64,000 nucleotides of DNA from [Phormidium] sp. LEGE 05292 (lineage in GTDB: Bacteria > Cyanobacteriota > Cyanobacteriia > Cyanobacteriales > Aerosakkonemataceae). Positions 40,618 to 48,351 of this stretch are shown here, piece by piece. Every line of letters begins with the position of its first letter. The stretch's first letter is position 1. Under the pieces are notes generated by a model, which saw only the letters and a list, made by a program, of their open reading frames with translations, was not told the DNA's origin and searched no databases. A program made the position numbers and the translations under genes. The DNA is taken from assembly GCF_015207735.1 (NCBI RefSeq), contig NZ_JADEWG010000001.1:124001-188000 (forward strand), written 5' to 3'.

Positions 40618-41196
40618 ATGCTAACATTCACAGTCAACTTAAATCCTATTATTAAACTCACTGATGAACAATTTTATCAGCTTTGTCGAGCTAATCCCGA
40701 TGTAAAATTTGAACGTAATGCCACAGGAGAAATTATTATTATGTCGCCAACAGGAGGGGAAACAGGAAACTTTAATTCTGAGATTAATGCAGATTTTGTG
40801 ATTTGGAATCGTCGCACTAAATTGGGTAAAGTCTTTGATTCTTCAACTTGCTTTAAACTTCCTAATGGTGCAGATCGTTCTCCAGATGTAGCATGGATTC
40901 AAAAATCAAGATGGGATGCACTTACCACCGAAGAGAAAGAAAAATTTCCGCCAATTGCGCCAGATTTTGTGTTGGAGTTAATGTCACCTACTGATAGTTT
41001 GAAAGAAACTCAGAAAAAAATGCAGGAATATATAGATAATGGCGTAAAACTCGGTTGGTTAATTAATCGAAAAAACCGAAGGTTAGAAATTTATCGCCAA
41101 GGAAAAGCTGTAGAATTGCTAGAGTCTCCAACTGAATTATCAGGGGAAGATGTGTTACTAGGATTTGTCTTAAATCTACAATTTATCTGGAATTAA
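40618..41196 (+). CDS. Uma2-family (DUF820) putative PD-(D/E)XK nuclease
   Basis: 192-aa protein of the very abundant cyanobacterial Uma2 family, which has a restriction-endonuclease-like fold. Conserved pieces: FERNATGEIIIMSPTGGETG, RSPDVAWI (catalytic-type Asp), APDFVLELMSPTDSLKETQKKM (Glu and Lys) and YIDNGVKLGWLINRK. No substrate has been established for the family in general. It converges on the HD-domain gene and their 3' ends overlap by 21 bp. Confidence 0.88.
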   Translation: MLTFTVNLNPIIKLTDEQFYQLCRANPDVKFERNATGEIIIMSPTGGETGNFNSEINADFVIWNRRTKLGKVFDSSTCFKLPNGADRSPDVAWIQKSRWDALTTEEKEKFPPIAPDFVLELMSPTDSLKETQKKMQEYIDNGVKLGWLINRKNRRLEIYRQGKAVELLESPTELSGEDVLLGFVLNLQFIWN

Positions 41197-41796
41197 CTCA
41201 GCTAATGGTTCTTTTTTCAGATAACCTGCGGCAATACAATCAGCAATAATTTCTTCGACTAATTTACCTAGAATAGGTGATGCTTCTTGTACAGGAGACA
41301 TTCTTTTTCTAACTAAGTTTTCGGTAATTCCATGAGTTTGCCAAGTTCCGCCGTAATTTTGTTGATTTTGGAGGAGGGGTTGTAGGCGATCTAAGGCGAT
41401 CGCAAATTTAGCAGTTTCAGTTTTTGATTCCTCGAATTCTTCCCAAAGTTGCCTTAATTCTTCAGCTTGTTCTGAAGGTAACAAACCAAAAATTCGAGTT
41501 GCTGCTTTAATTTCCCTTTCCGCTTTGTCTAAGTTTCCTTTTACGTCATAACAGAAAGTATCTCCCGCATCAATTTCAATTAAATCGTGAATTAATAGCA
41601 TTTTAATTGCTTTAATTATATCAACTTCTGGTTCGGCATATTCGGCTAAAATTATTGCCATAATTGCTATATGCCAAGAGTGTTCGGCGCTATTTTCTTG
41701 GCGGGAACCATTAGTTAATTTAGTTTGGCGCAGAATGTTTTTAAGTTTGTCAATTTCGATAATGAATTGGATTTGTTGGGTGAGTCGATCGTTCAT
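41176..41796 (-). CDS. HD-domain phosphohydrolase (YfbR/HDDC2-like)
   Basis: 206-aa HD hydrolase. The metal-binding signature is complete: NSAEHSWHIAIMAIILAEY (first His), LLIHDLIEIDAGDTFCYD (the HD pair) and a later Asp in FAIALDRLQPLL. Relatives are 5'-deoxynucleotidases acting on dNMPs. Its C terminus (KKEPLAELIPDKL) overlaps the 3' end of the convergent Uma2 gene. Confidence 0.85.
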   Translation of the reverse strand: MNDRLTQQIQFIIEIDKLKNILRQTKLTNGSRQENSAEHSWHIAIMAIILAEYAEPEVDIIKAIKMLLIHDLIEIDAGDTFCYDVKGNLDKAEREIKAATRIFGLLPSEQAEELRQLWEEFEESKTETAKFAIALDRLQPLLQNQQNYGGTWQTHGITENLVRKRMSPVQEASPILGKLVEEIIADCIAAGYLKKEPLAELIPDKL

Positions 41797-41908
41797 ATTT
41801 TTTGAACCGCAGAGGCGCAGAGGACGCTGAAAGAATAAAGAGAGGTGTTAAAAAGTTATTTAGGAGGCTGTATTATGATAATTAACACTGGCAAAAAAGG
41901 GGGCGAAT

Positions 41909-42370
41909 TTGACAAATTATTGGTTGATGAAGTCGGAACCAAATGTTTATAGTATAACGGATTTGCAGCGCGATCGCCAAACTATTTGGGACGGTGTGCG
42001 TAACTATCAAGCGCGAAACTTTCTGCGCCAAATGAATCCAGGTGATTTAGCATTTTTTTATCATTCTAATAGTAATCCTCCGGGAATTGTCGGGTTAATG
42101 CGTGTAATAAAAAACAATATAGCCGATCCTACTCAATTTGATGCAAACAGTAAATATTATGACCCTAAATCTACTCCTGACTCTCCGCGCTGGCAAACTG
42201 TAATTGTTGAATTTAAAGAAGTTTTTCCCGAAGTAATTAGTTTAGAAAAGCTCAAACAAAAGTTTAATGACGATGAGCTTTTAATCGTCAAAAAAGGTAA
42301 TCGTTTATCAGTAATTCCTGTATCCGAAACGGTGGCGAAAAATATTTTAAATAGGTTATTTATTAAATAA
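41909..42370 (+). CDS. EVE-domain protein
   Basis: 153-aa single EVE domain, a PUA-like fold that binds modified bases in DNA or RNA. NYWLMKSEPNVYSITDLQ opens the family; WDGVRNYQARNFLRQM, DLAFFYHSNSNPPGIVGLM and the YDPKS and SPRWQTVIVEF segments follow in the right order. The start is TTG 41909, preceded by AAAAGGGGGCG, because no ATG lies before the conserved WLMKSEP. Cytoplasmic; the modified base it reads is unknown. Confidence 0.88.
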   Translation: MTNYWLMKSEPNVYSITDLQRDRQTIWDGVRNYQARNFLRQMNPGDLAFFYHSNSNPPGIVGLMRVIKNNIADPTQFDANSKYYDPKSTPDSPRWQTVIVEFKEVFPEVISLEKLKQKFNDDELLIVKKGNRLSVIPVSETVAKNILNRLFIK

Positions 42371-42420
42371 AAGGGTAGGATTCACCTACCCCAAATCAAG
42401 CATTAAAAACAGATTTGAAT

Positions 42421-42759
42421 TTAAGAACCTTCAACTTTTTCAATAGCAATTGTGAGATGGGCAACTAATGCACCAATTGCTCCAATTGCTGCTACAATGG
42501 GAAACATTGCTGTACCAACTACTCCTCCCACAACACCAATAGTTAGAGGAATTTCTATTAATGTATGCCCTTCTTCATTTTTGATGGTGATGCGACGAAT
42601 GTTTCCTTGATGAATCAATTCTTTAATCTTACTTACTAAGGCATCACCACTAATACTAAACTCTTCAACCCTAACTTTTGGTTTTGCATCTTCAGTTTCA
42701 GGTTCAACAGTAGTTATTTCAATTTCAACAGGTTTTGCTTCGTCTTGAGGTGAATTCAT
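42421..42759 (-). CDS. DUF4342 protein
   Basis: 112-aa protein: an acidic, Glu/Lys/Pro-rich N terminus followed by the DUF4342 region (VEEFSISGDALVSKIKELIH, RRITIKNEEGHTLIEIPLT) and a hydrophobic Gly/Ala hairpin (GVVGGVVGTAMFPIVAAIGA) likely in the membrane. The start is fixed by a strong GGAGG (complement of 42768-42772) eight bases before ATG 42759; a TTG farther upstream lies inside that site. Function unknown. Confidence 0.85.
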   Translation of the reverse strand: MNSPQDEAKPVEIEITTVEPETEDAKPKVRVEEFSISGDALVSKIKELIHQGNIRRITIKNEEGHTLIEIPLTIGVVGGVVGTAMFPIVAAIGAIGALVAHLTIAIEKVEGS

Positions 42760-42859
42760 TGTTAAATCCTCCAATCTTAAATTTCAGAAAATGAAAGTAT
42801 TTACAATTAATTGATTACCTCCTACATTAGAATCATTCTAACAACTAATCTTAATTTTC

Positions 42860-43477
42860 ATGAACAGCCAAATTTCACTGCTAGCACAACTTTCTTGGTG
42901 GAATAACGTTATTCGCACTAATCCTCAAGATGCTAAGGCATATATTCGGCGGGGAATGACTAATTTTAAATTGGCTAAAATTGCCGAATCTATTGAGGAT
43001 TTTGACACAGGAGAGAAGTTAGAACCAAGTCTAACTCCATATCTTTGGCAACGTGGTCTATCTTACTATTATGCCGAAAAATTTGCCGAAGGTGCTAACC
43101 AGTTTGAGATAGATTTAACAGTAAATTTTCACGATGTTGAAGAAACTGTGTGGCGATATCTTTGTATTGCTAGGTTTCGAGGGGTTAATGAAGCGAGGAA
43201 TACTTTATTAGAAGTGCGAAACGATCCACGAAAGGTAATGCGGTATGTTTACGATCTGTTTGCGGGAAATTGTACAACAGAAGATGTGTTAATTGCTGGG
43301 GAATCTGAAGGTAAGCAAGGTAAATTTTACAGTCATCTTTACTTGGGTTTGTATTACGAAGCTGAGGGAGATGTGAAAAAAGCTCAAGATTATATTGTGA
43401 AAGCGGTTAGTTATCAGTTAGAAGATTATATGTGGTATTTAGCTTGCGTACATCAGAAATTAAGAGGTTGGAATTAG
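42860..43477 (+). CDS. TPR-repeat protein
   Basis: 205-aa helical-repeat protein. TPR units are visible (PQDAKAYIRRGMTNFKLAK, TPYLWQRGLSYYYAEKFAEG, YSHLYLGLYYEAEGDVKKA). It has no signal peptide. A scaffold role is inferred from the fold only. Transcribed divergently from the DUF4342 gene. Confidence 0.75.
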   Translation: MNSQISLLAQLSWWNNVIRTNPQDAKAYIRRGMTNFKLAKIAESIEDFDTGEKLEPSLTPYLWQRGLSYYYAEKFAEGANQFEIDLTVNFHDVEETVWRYLCIARFRGVNEARNTLLEVRNDPRKVMRYVYDLFAGNCTTEDVLIAGESEGKQGKFYSHLYLGLYYEAEGDVKKAQDYIVKAVSYQLEDYMWYLACVHQKLRGWN

Positions 43478-43545
43478 CTATAAATATCAATGTTTGTTAC
43501 AAATGTTTGGGGTGGGCGGGTTTTGATTTGAATCTTATATAAATT

Positions 43546-43646
43546 ACGCACTCTCTGCCTGAAACCTAGATCCCCCCTAGCCCCCCTTACCAAGGGGGGA
43601 ACCTTCTCAGTCCCCTTGGGAAGGGGGTTGGGGGTACTGAGTGCGT
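43546..43646. repeat. MITE-like G/C-rich palindromic element
   Basis: About 101 bp bounded by ACGCACTC (43546-43553) and its complement GAGTGCGT (43639-43646). Inside are nested runs (CCCCCCTTACC with AAGGGGGG; CCCCTTGGGAAGGGGG) that resemble the element at 32198-32361. No ORF. Likely a non-autonomous repeat dispersed in this genome. Confidence 0.6.
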
Positions 43647-43720
43647 TATTAGTTTTGCTTTCCCACGTTTTGGCTAAACCCGCCTCTCCCAAATTGTATT
43701 AATCATCTGTATAAATGACA

Positions 43721-44416
43721 TTAATTCCGATTTTTTCGATAAAAAGATGCTAGTTTTTCTGGGGGAACTCCCAGGTAATAACCAAGAATCATTAATTGAT
43801 TAATTAAGGTAGTTTTTATGATGCCAAGTTGTTGCCAACGGCGACCTGATGTGATAACTGGTGGGGAAATAATGGCAATTTTTCCTATCTTTTTTAATTT
43901 ACGAATAAACACGAAATCTTCCATAATTGGTTGGATGGGAAAACAACCAATTTTTTGGAATATTTCTGCTTTAATAAAGATAGCTTGATCGCCGTAAGGT
44001 AGGGAAAAAAAGTGCGATCGCCAATTCACCATCTTCTCTACTAACCTAATTCCTCTAATTTTCGCATCAATTGCTAATTCAAAAGCACCCCCAACTACTC
44101 CCGGTTTTTGTGTTGCTGCCAAAACCATTTGTGGAAAATTAGCAGGTAAAATTGTATCACCATGCAAAAATAGGAGAATGTTTCCAGTTGCGATCGCAGC
44201 GCCAGCATTCATTTGGATCGATCGTCCGCGAGGAGAAGACAAAACTTTACAACCGAAACTTTCAGCAATAGCAAAAGTTTCATCTTCGCTTCCACCATCG
44301 ACAACAATAACTTCTAACTCTGAGTAATTTTGTAAATTAAGCAATATATTTTTAATTACTTTAGCTTCGTTCAATACAGGAATAATTACTGATATTTTTA
44401 TTTGGTTGTTTCTCAT
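43721..44416 (-). CDS. TIGR04283-type family 2 glycosyltransferase
   Basis: 231-aa GT2 enzyme: ISVIIPVLNEAKVIKNILLN, VVDGGSEDET, LLFLHGDTILP (DxD-like HGD), VEKMVNWRSHFFSLPYGDQAIFI and PIMEDFVFIRKL are the signatures of the subfamily named for arsenosugar synthesis. I use ATG 44416; a TTG at 44428 is the alternative. The TIGR04282-type gene ends 18 bp upstream of this start, so the two probably form an operon. No arsM is present in this window, so the arsenosugar role is only by family name. Confidence 0.85.
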   Translation of the reverse strand: MRNNQIKISVIIPVLNEAKVIKNILLNLQNYSELEVIVVDGGSEDETFAIAESFGCKVLSSPRGRSIQMNAGAAIATGNILLFLHGDTILPANFPQMVLAATQKPGVVGGAFELAIDAKIRGIRLVEKMVNWRSHFFSLPYGDQAIFIKAEIFQKIGCFPIQPIMEDFVFIRKLKKIGKIAIISPPVITSGRRWQQLGIIKTTLINQLMILGYYLGVPPEKLASFYRKNRN

Positions 44417-44434
44417 AAAATTAATCAAAAAAAT

Positions 44435-45073
44435 TTATCTGCGTTCATTTGCGTCCATCTGCGGTTTAAAATCCAAAATTGCTAGGTCTTCTGGTCTGTC
44501 AATATCAGAAAGAGTGCTAAGATAAGCAACTGCTAACTTCAGATTTTCCGCAATTTTAACTGTTTGCTGTAATACCTCAGAAGTTCCCCAGTTAACTCCG
44601 GTGAATAATTCAGGTATTAACCGCTTTAACCCTATTAAATAATAACCGCCATCTGCTGCACGACCAAGCACTAATTCATGTTGGGAAAGTGCTGCAAATG
44701 CTTCTTCTATGATTTGATAATTTAGCATCGGACAGTCCGAACCAATAATTACAACTTTCTCTATTCCGTTGTTGAAAGCTGTTTGAAAAGCGGTCGCCAT
44801 TCGCCTACCTAAATTACCTTCACTTTGTTGTCGATAAGTAATATTTTCTCCCAACCATGCTTGCATTAATTGTTGGTTTCCACCAGTAAAATGCACTTCA
44901 ATTAAAACGTTTTGAACTTCTTTTACTTGAGTAATTACAGTTTCAGTTAATTGTCGATGCAAATTTGCTGCGCCTTCAGCTCCAAGAACTGGAATTAATC
45001 GGGTTTTGGTTTTTCCAGGTTCGGGGTAGCGAGTAAAAGTTATTAAACAGTTTTTTGGGTTGTTGTTAGTCAT
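44435..45073 (-). CDS. TIGR04282-type nucleotidyl/glycosyl transferase (DUF2064)
   Basis: 212-aa GT-A-fold protein: LITFTRYPEPGKTKTRLIPVL is the nucleotide-binding loop of the family, VVIIGSDCPMLNYQII carries the metal Asp, and LVLGRAADGGYYLIGLKR is the C-terminal signature. Typically paired with the TIGR04283 glycosyltransferase, as here, in a two-gene unit associated with arsenosugar biosynthesis. Start ATG 45073. Confidence 0.88.
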   Translation of the reverse strand: MTNNNPKNCLITFTRYPEPGKTKTRLIPVLGAEGAANLHRQLTETVITQVKEVQNVLIEVHFTGGNQQLMQAWLGENITYRQQSEGNLGRRMATAFQTAFNNGIEKVVIIGSDCPMLNYQIIEEAFAALSQHELVLGRAADGGYYLIGLKRLIPELFTGVNWGTSEVLQQTVKIAENLKLAVAYLSTLSDIDRPEDLAILDFKPQMDANERR

Positions 45074-45154
45074 TGGTCATTAGTTAAGATTTTTTAACCG
45101 CAGATGTTCATTAAGCTTTCTTGTCGGATGCGAATGACCAATGACCAATGATCA

Positions 45155-46126
45155 TTAACTCATTTCTAGCATTCTTTGCATGGGTCGCAATGCAGCAATT
45201 CTAAGATGTTCTGGTAAAGTGAGTTCAGGGGTGCAATTTTTCATTGCTAGATATAACTTTTCTAAGGTATTTAATCGCATGAAAGGACATTCGTTGCAGG
45301 CGCAATTATTCGTTGGTGGTGCAGGAATGAATTGTTTTTGCGGTTCCTGTTTTTGCATTTGGTGAATGATTCCCGGTTCTGTGGCTACGATGAATTCTTG
45401 AAAGGAACTTTCGTGAGAATATTTCAATAAAGCACTGGTGGAACCGATAAAGTCAGCGTGGCGTAAAACTGGTGGTTCACATTCTGGATGTGCTAAAACT
45501 TTGGCTTCTGGATGAGCAATTTTTAAATGGACAATCTTCTTTTCAGAAAAGTTTTCATGAACGATACAAGCACCTTGCCAAAGTACCATTTCTCTTTTAG
45601 TTTGCTGCATCACGTAGCGTCCGAGATTGCGATCGGGCCCAAAAATAATCGGCTGAGTTTCGGGAATTTGGTTAACTATTTTCACTGCATTAGAACTGGT
45701 GCAAATAATGTCACTCATTGCTTTAATTTCTGCCGAACAATTGATATAGGAAATTACCAAATGTTCGGGGTGTGCAGCTTTAAAAGCAGCGAACCGATCG
45801 GGAGGACAGCTATCCGCTAAAGAACATCCAGCATTGAGATCTGGTAAAAGTACCAATTTATCTGGGTTGAGAATTTTGGCAGTTTCTGCCATAAAGTGAA
45901 CCCCAGCAAAAACAATTACGTCAGCATTTGTACTGGCGGCGCGGCGGGACAGTTCCAAGGAATCACCGATATAATCTGCTACATCTTGAATATCTGAATC
46001 TTGATAATAGTGAGCCAAAATAACTGCATTTAGTTCCTTTTTCAGAGCGTTGATTGCTCCAACTAAATCATCAGGGATTGCTGAAGTTTCAGTAGATTCT
46101 GTGGGAGGTAATGTACTAATAAACAT
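45155..46126 (-). CDS. nadA: Quinolinate synthase A
   Basis: 323-aa [4Fe-4S] enzyme condensing iminoaspartate with dihydroxyacetone phosphate to quinolinate in NAD synthesis. Family motifs: [39 protein letters not shown], the first cluster Cys in [10 protein letters not shown] (Cys101), the second in WQGACIVHE and the third in [13 protein letters not shown]. All three cluster ligands are present and length is normal. Housekeeping; alone in its transcription unit. Confidence 0.95.
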   Translation of the reverse strand: MFISTLPPTESTETSAIPDDLVGAINALKKELNAVILAHYYQDSDIQDVADYIGDSLELSRRAASTNADVIVFAGVHFMAETAKILNPDKLVLLPDLNAGCSLADSCPPDRFAAFKAAHPEHLVISYINCSAEIKAMSDIICTSSNAVKIVNQIPETQPIIFGPDRNLGRYVMQQTKREMVLWQGACIVHENFSEKKIVHLKIAHPEAKVLAHPECEPPVLRHADFIGSTSALLKYSHESSFQEFIVATEPGIIHQMQKQEPQKQFIPAPPTNNCACNECPFMRLNTLEKLYLAMKNCTPELTLPEHLRIAALRPMQRMLEMS

Positions 46127-46567
46127 AGGTAATTGCTAATTAAAGTAAGAAGACAAGATTGTTACTGTCCATTAATTATAGTTGATTTTACTAAAAATAG
46201 GGGTAGAGAGTATCAGTAAGAATTACATAAACTTCTGCTATTAGCGCCTAGAGCGCCAGTCTAGTAAAAGAGGTTGACAAAATGAACCAAAGGATATTTG
46301 TACAGACCCTGGCAGGGCGAACGCGAGTGCGTGCTGTAGGCATCAGCATTCGGGAAGAAAATCTTGGGTTTTGTACAATAAATTGTCGCCCGTTCTGCGT
46401 AGCAGTTCCCGAAGGGTATGCTTCGCCCCTACAGATATTTTTACTAATGTGGGATGCTCCCAGAAAATCTTTTATTTAATAGACATTTCCAAAAAAGATT
46501 GTAGAGACGTTGTATACAACGTCTCTACAAGGGTTTCAAGTAACGCACCTTTAATTTCTGGAGATGT
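46127..46567. other. Intergenic repeats with a 32-bp perfect palindrome
   Basis: 441 bp without a credible gene. 46499-46530 is a perfect 32-bp palindrome whose arm is GTAGAGACGTTGTA, a common cyanobacterial hairpin. Just before it, 46380-46440 carries a repeat-like stretch (GTAGCAGTTCCCGAAGGGTATG...). The plus-strand ORF at 46282-46479 runs through this repeat and is probably chance. Confidence 0.5.
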
Positions 46568-46861
46568 CTAATGATTATGCTGATGGGTGTTTGGCATGGG
46601 TTGGGGTGATTCTTGTGCTGGGGGGGAGTGGCGCACTAATCCCATTGCGTGTGTGCCAAAACTTGCTAATCCCATTGTTACCAGTCCGGTACTTAGTAAC
46701 CCCATAGACACTAAACCTGCTGAGAAAATCCCCATTGAAATTATACCGATCGACACAATTCCATGAGTCGAAACGCCGATCGCCACAATTCCATGTGCGG
46801 ATATACCTATGGCTACAGTACCATGAGCCACAGTCCCTACAGACAACCATTTCTTTTTCAT
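46568..46861 (-). CDS. Small repeat protein with hexapeptide-like turns and His tail
   Basis: 97-aa protein made almost entirely of a six-residue period: HGTVAIGISAHGIVAIGVST, HGIVSIGIISMGIFSAG and so on, alternating HG and MG turn positions, then a Pro/Gln/His tail (NTHQHNH). This pattern predicts a small beta-solenoid, possibly membrane- or metal-associated. The overlapping frame 46575-46991 has Cys/Trp-rich random-looking sequence and I take it as its shadow. Function unknown. Confidence 0.6.
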   Translation of the reverse strand: MKKKWLSVGTVAHGTVAIGISAHGIVAIGVSTHGIVSIGIISMGIFSAGLVSMGLLSTGLVTMGLASFGTHAMGLVRHSPPAQESPQPMPNTHQHNH

Positions 46862-47042
46862 GACAAACCTGCTGCTGAGAGCTTTGATTCGGCAATACTT
46901 TAAGCAGTTTTACTTGGCTTGTCAAAAGACAGGCTGTAGTAATGGTGGAAATATTTATTGATTTGGCGATCGCTCTGGAGTAAGCTGCCAAAATAGTCCT
47001 TGCTTGCCTATCCTAAGAAAAGATAAAAGAATAAAGTCAGGC

Positions 47043-47984
47043 ATGGACATTTTGGGGAATCAAAATCAACTAATTAAAATTGCAGTGGTCGGAGATGTTC
47101 ACGACCAATGGGAAGCGGCGGATGGAGAAGCTTTACACCGCTTGGATGTGGACTTGGTGCTATTTGTCGGGGATTTTGGCAATGAGTCGGTAGGAGTGGT
47201 AGAGGCGATCGCATCTCTCGACATCCCGAAAGCGGTAATTTTGGGCAATCATGATGCGTGGTACACTGCTACGGACTGGGGTCGCCAGCGTTGTCCTTAC
47301 GATCGCACAAAAGAAGATTGGGTTCAGGATCAGCTAGATTTACTGGGAGAAACTCATGTTGGATATAGTAATCTCGATTTTCCAGAGTTTAACTTAACTG
47401 TGGTTGGCAGTCGTCCTTTTAGTTGGGGTGGCGAGATTTGGCGAAATGCCGATTTTTACATCGAACGCTATGGTGTGACTGGTTTTGCTGAGTCTACTAA
47501 GCGAATTATGGCAGCAGTTAACAATGCTGCTTATGATACGATTATTTTTCTCGGTCATAATGGCCCTGTGGGATTAGGCGATCGAGCGGAAGACCCTTGC
47601 GGGAAAGACTGGGAACCTTTGGGGGGAGATTTTGGGGATTCGGATTTGGCAAGTGCGATCGACCAAACCAAAAAAATGGGAAAATCCATTCCCCTGGTAA
47701 CTTTTGGACACATGCACCATCACCTCCGCCACCGCAAAGACCGCTTACGCACACAGATTTCCACCAGTGACGATGGTACAGTCTATTTAAACTCTGCGAG
47801 TGTGCCCAGAATTATTCACAAAGGTAGTCACACTCAGCGCAACTTCTCCTTGGTGACATTGCAAGCTGGTGTTGTGACTCAAGCATCCTTAGTCTGGGTA
47901 GACAAAGACTATAGCGTGATTTCCGAGCAAATTCTCTATCAACTTTCGCCAACGGAAACTCAAACTGCCTGTAGTCATTTGTAA
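47043..47984 (+). CDS. TIGR04168 metallophosphoesterase
   Basis: 313-aa calcineurin-like phosphoesterase conserved in cyanobacteria and plants. Metal ligands are visible in order: KIAVVGDVHDQW (D and H), LFVGDFGNE, VILGNHDAWYTATDWGR (NHD), FLGHNGPVG and FGHMHHHL. A Cys in GDRAEDPCGKDW is a family feature. ATG 47043 lies before the conserved strand; TTG 47004 would add thirteen residues. Substrate unknown. The next feature is tRNA-Ser, 30 bp on. Confidence 0.85.
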   Translation: MDILGNQNQLIKIAVVGDVHDQWEAADGEALHRLDVDLVLFVGDFGNESVGVVEAIASLDIPKAVILGNHDAWYTATDWGRQRCPYDRTKEDWVQDQLDLLGETHVGYSNLDFPEFNLTVVGSRPFSWGGEIWRNADFYIERYGVTGFAESTKRIMAAVNNAAYDTIIFLGHNGPVGLGDRAEDPCGKDWEPLGGDFGDSDLASAIDQTKKMGKSIPLVTFGHMHHHLRHRKDRLRTQISTSDDGTVYLNSASVPRIIHKGSHTQRNFSLVTLQAGVVTQASLVWVDKDYSVISEQILYQLSPTETQTACSHL

Positions 47985-48014
47985 TTATTCCTGATAAGAT
48001 AAACAAATGTGCCT

Positions 48015-48101
48015 GGAGAGGTGGCAGAGTGGTCGATTGCGCTTGACTTGAAATCAAGTGTGGCAGCAATGTCACCGTGGGTTCAAATCCCACCCTCTCC
48101 G
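48015..48101 (+). tRNA. tRNA-Ser (anticodon UGA)
   Basis: 87-nt class II tRNA. Acceptor GGAGAGG pairs with CCTCTCC; D arm TGGCAGAGTGG...; anticodon stem-loop CTTGA-CTTGAAA-TCAAG with TGA as anticodon; long variable arm; T arm GTGGG-TTCAAAT-CCCAC; discriminator G. Bases 48074-48090, in the variable arm/T arm, are the protospacer of the CAST homing guide. The transposon end starts 34 bp after the gene, leaving the tRNA intact. Confidence 0.96.
48074..48090 (+). other. Homing protospacer in tRNA-Ser
   Basis: ACCGTGGGTTCAAATCC in the tRNA gene is identical to the 17-nt guide at 48285-48301. It is preceded by TGTC (48070-48073), fitting the GTN PAM known for Cas12k. From the last PAM base to the transposon end at 48136 there are 62 bp, inside the 60-66 bp window reported for V-K insertion. 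Confidence 0.9.
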
Positions 48102-48135
48102 TTGAGTTTTTTAGAGCTATTGGGATAAAGATTTT

Positions 48136-48267
48136 TGTACGTTCGCAGATTAAATGTCGCTGTTCGCAGATTAGTGTCGGGATTAGCAGACTTGTTAACT
48201 TTCTTAACACAATTCGCAAATTCATGTCGCTAATTGACACCTCCTATCTATTCGCACGTTAATGTCG
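48136..48267. repeat. Transposon end with four TnsB-binding-type repeats
   Basis: The end begins TGTACG. Repeats of consensus TTCGCA-n(2)-TTA-n-TGTCG occur at 48142-48159, 48163-48179, 48213-48229 and 48251-48267, all in the same direction, with starts 21, 50 and 38 bp apart. The GTCG/TGTCA-type word resembles the TGTCATT/TGTCGTC words of known V-K ends such as ShCAST. The second end is not in the window. Confidence 0.88.
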
Positions 48268-48284
48268 TACAAGTTAATGAGGAT

Positions 48285-48338
48285 GGATTTGAACCCACGG
48301 TCTTTCAATCTACCAACTACTTATTATTATATTTATCC
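48285..48338 (-). CRISPR. Delocalised homing crRNA unit targeting tRNA-Ser
   Basis: On the minus strand a decayed repeat ending TACGTAGTT-free half (GTTGGTAGATTGAAAG, complement of 48302-48317) is directly followed by the guide ACCGTGGGTTCAAATCC (complement of 48285-48301). The guide equals 17 nt of the adjacent tRNA-Ser gene and then diverges, so its effective length is 17 nt, as described for V-K homing guides (Saito et al. 2021). The last 13 bases of this repeat differ from the array repeat at two positions, and both changes turn G-U into A-U pairs with the tracrRNA anti-repeat. The repeat's 5' half is unrecognisable. Confidence 0.88.
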
Positions 48339-48351
48339 TCTGCGATTGTTA

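Noticed and set aside
46575-46991. 138-aa minus-strand frame overlapping the hexapeptide-type gene
   Set aside because: It is Cys/Trp-rich and looks like a shadow of the periodic sequence in the other frame.
48074-48090. Match of guide to tRNA by chance
   Set aside because: Seventeen identical bases in the adjacent gene, with a GTN PAM and the right distance to the end, are too specific for chance.
47812-48240. Minus-strand ORF of 142 aa over the tRNA-Ser gene and transposon end
   Set aside because: It contains the antisense translation of a tRNA-Ser (VGFEPTVTLLPHLISSQAQS), a classic false ORF, and crosses the TIR and TnsB sites.
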